Origin: a virus
DNA: 64,000 bases
IMG/VR virus record: IMGVR_UViG_3300031687_001114
Coordinates: 1-64,000 of that record
Strand: one strand, 5' to 3'
Shown: piece after piece, positions 61,100 to 64,000 of the stretch
Position numbering within the stretch: the first letter of the stretch is position 1
Layout of the letters: the number at the start of each line of letters is the position of its first letter
Program-made: the position numbers and the translations under genes
Notes under the pieces: model-generated
The model's database searches: none
What the model was told of the DNA's origin: nothing
The model's input: the letters and a program-made list of their open reading frames with translations, nothing else

Positions 61100-61148
61100 A
61101 ACATAGTAGGAATTATCTTGCTAATTTTATAAATTTATAGGAATAACA

Positions 61149-61424
61149 ATGAGAAATATCATTGAACGATTCGACAGCATTTGCAAAAAAGCAGACGCAG
61201 TTAACAAGCAGTTAAAATTAACTGATCAGTCTTCTGGGTACGGACCTCGTTTCCAAAAGATGATGTCGAAAAAACAGAATCGTCTACATTCCGTAGGCAT
61301 TTACGATTACCACACTAAGGGCTATGTATTGTTCGAAATGGTTAATCTTGTAGGTCAGAAGGGCAAAGTACCACAGGAATTCTATGACATGGAATCTATG
61401 CTCAAGAATGCCGTTACCGCCTAA
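61149..61424 (+). CDS. unknown small protein (91 aa), first gene of plus-strand operon
   Basis: The 91-residue protein begins MRNIIERFDSICKKADAVNK, which is basic and helical, and includes GPRFQKMMSKKQNRLHSVGI and YDYHTKGYVLFEM. There are no cysteine pairs or known catalytic motif. A TAGGA ribosome site lies a few bases before the ATG and a sigma70-like promoter further upstream, so it is probably early-expressed, unlike its virion neighbours. The last 17 bases overlap the hydrolase gene. Confidence 0.65.
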   Translation: MRNIIERFDSICKKADAVNKQLKLTDQSSGYGPRFQKMMSKKQNRLHSVGIYDYHTKGYVLFEMVNLVGQKGKVPQEFYDMESMLKNAVTA

Positions 61425-62034
61425 CAAAAATATTGTTTTTATACATGGTAGTGGCGCCTCCACGTTAAGTTTTAACTTTTTACAAATATTCTTGCCAGAA
61501 CATAACGTACTTTATATAGAGTACGACACGCAAGAGCTACCGGAAACATTAGTAACTCGTATCAAAATGGAAATACTCGATGAGTTTGGGCATGAACCAT
61601 TCTCCGTAATAGCACATAGTTACGGGTGTTTGCTAGGATTAAAAGCGGTACAGGCATTTGCTAACTGTGAAGTATTTTTAGCCATGAGTGCTCCGTGGGG
61701 CGGTAGTAGAACAGCAAAATGGTTATCGTATGCATTCAGACACAGCAAACTTTTTACAGCACTAAATCCAAAGAGTACGTTTATCACTGCATTACAAACT
61801 GTAAACAATGATTTTAAGATAATTAACATAGTAACAACAGGAACTAGAGGAGCCGGAAATGCTCTTGCTGGTATGGGTGAATCTAACGATGGCACTCTAA
61901 CTGTTAAAACACAGAAATCTGTTCCTAGTAATTTTAATAATTTGAAACAGATTGAAATGGGTACTAGTCACAACGAAGTGCTAGTTAATTTTGAAACGGT
62001 TGAAATTATAAAAAGGGAGATGTTTGGTGAATAA
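61408..62034 (+). CDS. alpha/beta-hydrolase (lipase/esterase-like)
   Basis: The 208-residue product has HGSG as oxyanion-hole motif at 13-16 (FIHGSGAS), the nucleophile elbow AHSYG with Ser71, a candidate acid in ESNDGT (Asp161) and the base His188 (GTSHNE). These give the Ser-Asp-His triad. Such enzymes cleave esters of lipids or small molecules; some phage members act as thioesterases or host-envelope lipases. The start at 61408 gives a 17-base overlap with the upstream gene; an earlier ATG would add eight residues. No signal peptide is visible, so it is probably cytoplasmic. Confidence 0.85.
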   Translation: MPLPPNKNIVFIHGSGASTLSFNFLQIFLPEHNVLYIEYDTQELPETLVTRIKMEILDEFGHEPFSVIAHSYGCLLGLKAVQAFANCEVFLAMSAPWGGSRTAKWLSYAFRHSKLFTALNPKSTFITALQTVNNDFKIINIVTTGTRGAGNALAGMGESNDGTLTVKTQKSVPSNFNNLKQIEMGTSHNEVLVNFETVEIIKREMFGE

Positions 62035-62239
62035 TAACCATAGCTTAAACGATACCTTAGAAGAAGAACTTCGTCTTATGCTTGTTGACAAGAACAACGA
62101 ATGTAATCAACTAAGAGCCGAAATTAAAACTTTAAGAAGATCAGTTGCTGAAGAACAAGAAGGCAAATATAGAGCCTATATCAAGTTTGCTGATTTACAA
62201 CAACAAATACATACAAATAAGAATAACGAAACAGCTTAA
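62027..62239 (+). CDS. small coiled-coil protein (70 aa)
   Basis: This product starts at a GTG with an AGGGAG ribosome site and overlaps the hydrolase stop by 8 bases. It is almost entirely a charged amphipathic helix (for example EEELRLMLVDKNNECNQLRA), predicted coiled coil. It is the last gene of the plus-strand operon, and its stop codon TAA shares the palindrome TTAA with the stop of the opposite-strand gp5-like gene. Function unknown; it may be a partner or oligomerisation factor for the hydrolase. Confidence 0.6.
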   Translation: MNNNHSLNDTLEEELRLMLVDKNNECNQLRAEIKTLRRSVAEEQEGKYRAYIKFADLQQQIHTNKNNETA

Positions 62240-63780
62240 CTAGTTGGATTGTCTTTGTCTGCATGGCCTATATAAGGCTCTCGAGTCAGTAATGGCTCTA
62301 TAATACTAGTAACAGTATCTTTATTACCATCTCTCTCACCGTCAGTGGTCAACGGATTATCTTCGCTAGTTGCTTGAAAGTCATATTCCCACCCTGGTGT
62401 TTCTATTGGCTGGTCTTCATGTGCTATTGTCGGTATAGCCAAAGCGGCTTTACTGTTTTCTGCCTGTGTTGCACTACCACCATCATTGAGATGCACTGTA
62501 CTGCCCACTACGTTTACTTTATTACCTGCTTGTATATTTGTCTCACCGCCTGCCTTAATATGCTGAGTTTCTGACGCTGTACTAAACATGTTAGACTTAG
62601 CATTTAAATGCATGTCAGTGCCAGCGGTTGCAAGTAGTGATTGTCTGGCAGTTAAATGCATACTGCCTAACTCGTCTACTTCTAACACAAAGTCTTTCAT
62701 AACTTTCATAGTAGCTTCTGCGCCAGCGTTAATGTTGAGTACGCCACGTTGATTGCCGTCCTCGTCTTGTTGTCCATGTGCTTCGCCATAAACACCTGCA
62801 TTAATATTTACAGATGTGTTGCCTTCTAGATTTAAATTTTTGTCTGCACGAATATTGATGTTACCTTTAGCTCTATACGAAATATCTTTTTCACTATATA
62901 TTTGTATGTCGCCGTCTCCACTCATCTCTACCCACGCAGTACCTTTTGCATTTATTATATAAATTAGTCCGTTAGTGTCGTCCATTAATACTTGGTTGCC
63001 ACCTGCTGTTCTAATTCTTATATTTTTACTGTCGCCGTTGATGTCGCCATCGTCCATCACAAAACTGTGTCCACCTGTTCTGTGTGTGCCGTCTTTTTTA
63101 CCTGTAGTTAAATTTACATCTTCTGCACCAGGAGTAGATATACCAAATACTGCACTAGGTGATTCTCTTCTTGCACTAGATGACGATAAGCCTCTGAGCT
63201 TGTCATTTATTAAGCCTTGGTCAAGAATAGGTTTTGTTATATATGGGTTAACTGGTCGTGTAGCATTAACACCGTGATTTATTTGGTCTGTTTGTCTATT
63301 AACTTCTGCAACTGGCAATTTTTGGTCTGTGCCAAAAGTTCTGCCTGCGGCATTACCAGGTACCATGTTAGCCATTTGATCTGGTAGTAAACATCCTAGT
63401 ACAAATGGTAATTTAGATTTGCCGTCAGCAAAACATACTAATACCCAGTTACCTACATCAGGCGGTACCATCCACATGCCATATGTTTTTTGTGTTTCGA
63501 CATACGATGCTAAATTGTCTCCAATTCTGTTAGCCGGGGTACTTCCACCAAACGGAGTACTCCAGAATGCATTAACCCAATTACTCGGATTATCTCTATC
63601 TTTGCCTAACGATGGAATATACACTGTTAGTCTGCCACTGTTAGTATCGTCTTTAGGTCTAACAATAACTTCGCCTAAATATACACCGAAATCTAAATCA
63701 GCATTTTTAGTCATTTCCGCAGTGGGATTATTTCTACTAACTTTAAACTTATCTGCTCTATAATTTCCGCGTAAACTCAT
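62236..63780 (-). CDS. 5: baseplate central hub and spike protein, gp5-like without lysozyme domain (514 aa)
   Basis: Residues 30-130 look like the gp5 OB-fold hub (GRLTVYIPSLGKD, YGMWMVPPDVGNWVLVCFADG, FVLGCLLPDQ). Residues from about 250 to 420 are a triple-stranded beta-helix spike with alternating short strands (IRIRTAGG, IYIINAKG, INIRADKNLNLEG, TNIQAGNKVNVVG), as in gp5 and VgrG. T4 gp5 has a lysozyme domain between these parts; here the span from about 145 to 240 is a proline/asparagine linker with no lysozyme catalytic motif. The spike pierces the outer membrane. Its ATG overlaps the upstream gene as ATGA. Confidence 0.85.
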   Translation of the reverse strand: MSLRGNYRADKFKVSRNNPTAEMTKNADLDFGVYLGEVIVRPKDDTNSGRLTVYIPSLGKDRDNPSNWVNAFWSTPFGGSTPANRIGDNLASYVETQKTYGMWMVPPDVGNWVLVCFADGKSKLPFVLGCLLPDQMANMVPGNAAGRTFGTDQKLPVAEVNRQTDQINHGVNATRPVNPYITKPILDQGLINDKLRGLSSSSARRESPSAVFGISTPGAEDVNLTTGKKDGTHRTGGHSFVMDDGDINGDSKNIRIRTAGGNQVLMDDTNGLIYIINAKGTAWVEMSGDGDIQIYSEKDISYRAKGNINIRADKNLNLEGNTSVNINAGVYGEAHGQQDEDGNQRGVLNINAGAEATMKVMKDFVLEVDELGSMHLTARQSLLATAGTDMHLNAKSNMFSTASETQHIKAGGETNIQAGNKVNVVGSTVHLNDGGSATQAENSKAALAIPTIAHEDQPIETPGWEYDFQATSEDNPLTTDGERDGNKDTVTSIIEPLLTREPYIGHADKDNPTS

Positions 63781-63980
63781 CCGCCTGTACTCCTGTCCGC
63801 TTTGGACTCATTAAATGTTTCTAGTTGTCGTGCGTTGACGGCGTCTGCTTCTGCATTAGGATCAAATCCATCATCTGCTGGACCGGCTAAGTAGCCATCT
63901 CCGTAATCTATATCTACTATGTCGTACTCAGATAAATTTAGTGCTGTATTCTTTTTAGCATTTACTTCTATTTCAAACAT
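63777..63980 (-). CDS. unknown acidic protein at the right edge, possibly incomplete (67 aa as read)
   Basis: The visible product begins MFEIEVNAKKN and has an acidic, glycine- and aspartate-rich middle (DYGDGYLAGPADDGFDPNAEAD). The reading frame remains open from the ATG to the window edge, so the gene may start beyond it. No family is recognised. It overlaps the gp5-like start as ATGA, so it belongs to the virion block and may be a baseplate accessory protein. Confidence 0.5.
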   Translation of the reverse strand: MFEIEVNAKKNTALNLSEYDIVDIDYGDGYLAGPADDGFDPNAEADAVNARQLETFNESKADRSTGG

Positions 63981-64000
63981 GCCATTACTAAATGTACATG

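Noticed and set aside
1-64000. CRISPR arrays, tRNA genes, insertion sequences and integrase/att sites
   Set aside because: Looked for by eye on both strands; no cloverleaf-like tRNA, regular spaced repeats, transposase or integrase motif was found. A dedicated scan could still find a divergent tRNA.

Overview
The window is 64 kb of an AT-rich, T4-like (myovirus) phage genome, most likely from a marine bacterium. The evidence is a T4-type baseplate and tail block (gp5-like hub and spike, gp25, gp6), a giant YHYH-type virion protein and tail-fibre proteins. There are also repeated T4-type late promoters (ATAAATA), dense overlapping genes and no host-like housekeeping genes. The host cannot be read from the sequence. 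No tRNA, CRISPR array, transposon or integrase was seen.

Layout. Positions 1-617 hold the tail end of a plus-strand gene and two tiny plus-strand genes. From 708 to about 35,660 nearly everything is on the minus strand and forms an unusually large auxiliary-metabolism block, read from right to left. From 35,722 to 61,005 (minus) lie virion genes: two tail-fibre or adhesin-type proteins, a small structural protein, a 5,536-residue virion protein, an oversized gp6 and gp25. A three-gene plus-strand operon (61,149-62,239) with its own sigma70-like promoter sits inside the baseplate block. The gp5-like hub (62,236-63,780) and an edge gene follow on the minus strand. A strong terminator at 35,676-35,707 separates the virion and auxiliary blocks, and a late promoter restarts transcription just beyond it.

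The auxiliary block is the striking part. It encodes eight radical SAM enzymes, each with an N-terminal SPASM/twitch-like cysteine region, together with an S-adenosylmethionine synthetase (MetK) that could feed them. Around these are a nucleotide-sugar dehydrogenase, a eukaryotic-type phosphomannomutase-like HAD enzyme, two GT-A glycosyltransferases and a 12-module protein built from a glycosyltransferase-like repeat, with a single-module relative. Two further glycosyltransferase-like paralogues, a NodU/TobZ-type carbamoyltransferase, a PLP enzyme, a 2-oxoglutarate/Fe(II) oxygenase, two short-chain dehydrogenases, an SGNH hydrolase, a fatty-acid desaturase, an SCP2 protein and a methyltransferase complete the set. 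Many neighbours overlap by 1-14 bases (ATGA, TTGA, GTGA, TAATG), so they are probably translated as a coupled cassette. My inference is that the block makes or remodels a carbohydrate- and/or lipid-containing surface structure, or modifies a peptide or virion protein, using radical chemistry. The product is unknown.

A second pattern concerns gene expression. At five genes a late-promoter box is followed by exactly five bases and then ATG. If initiation follows the T4 late rule, these messages would be leaderless.
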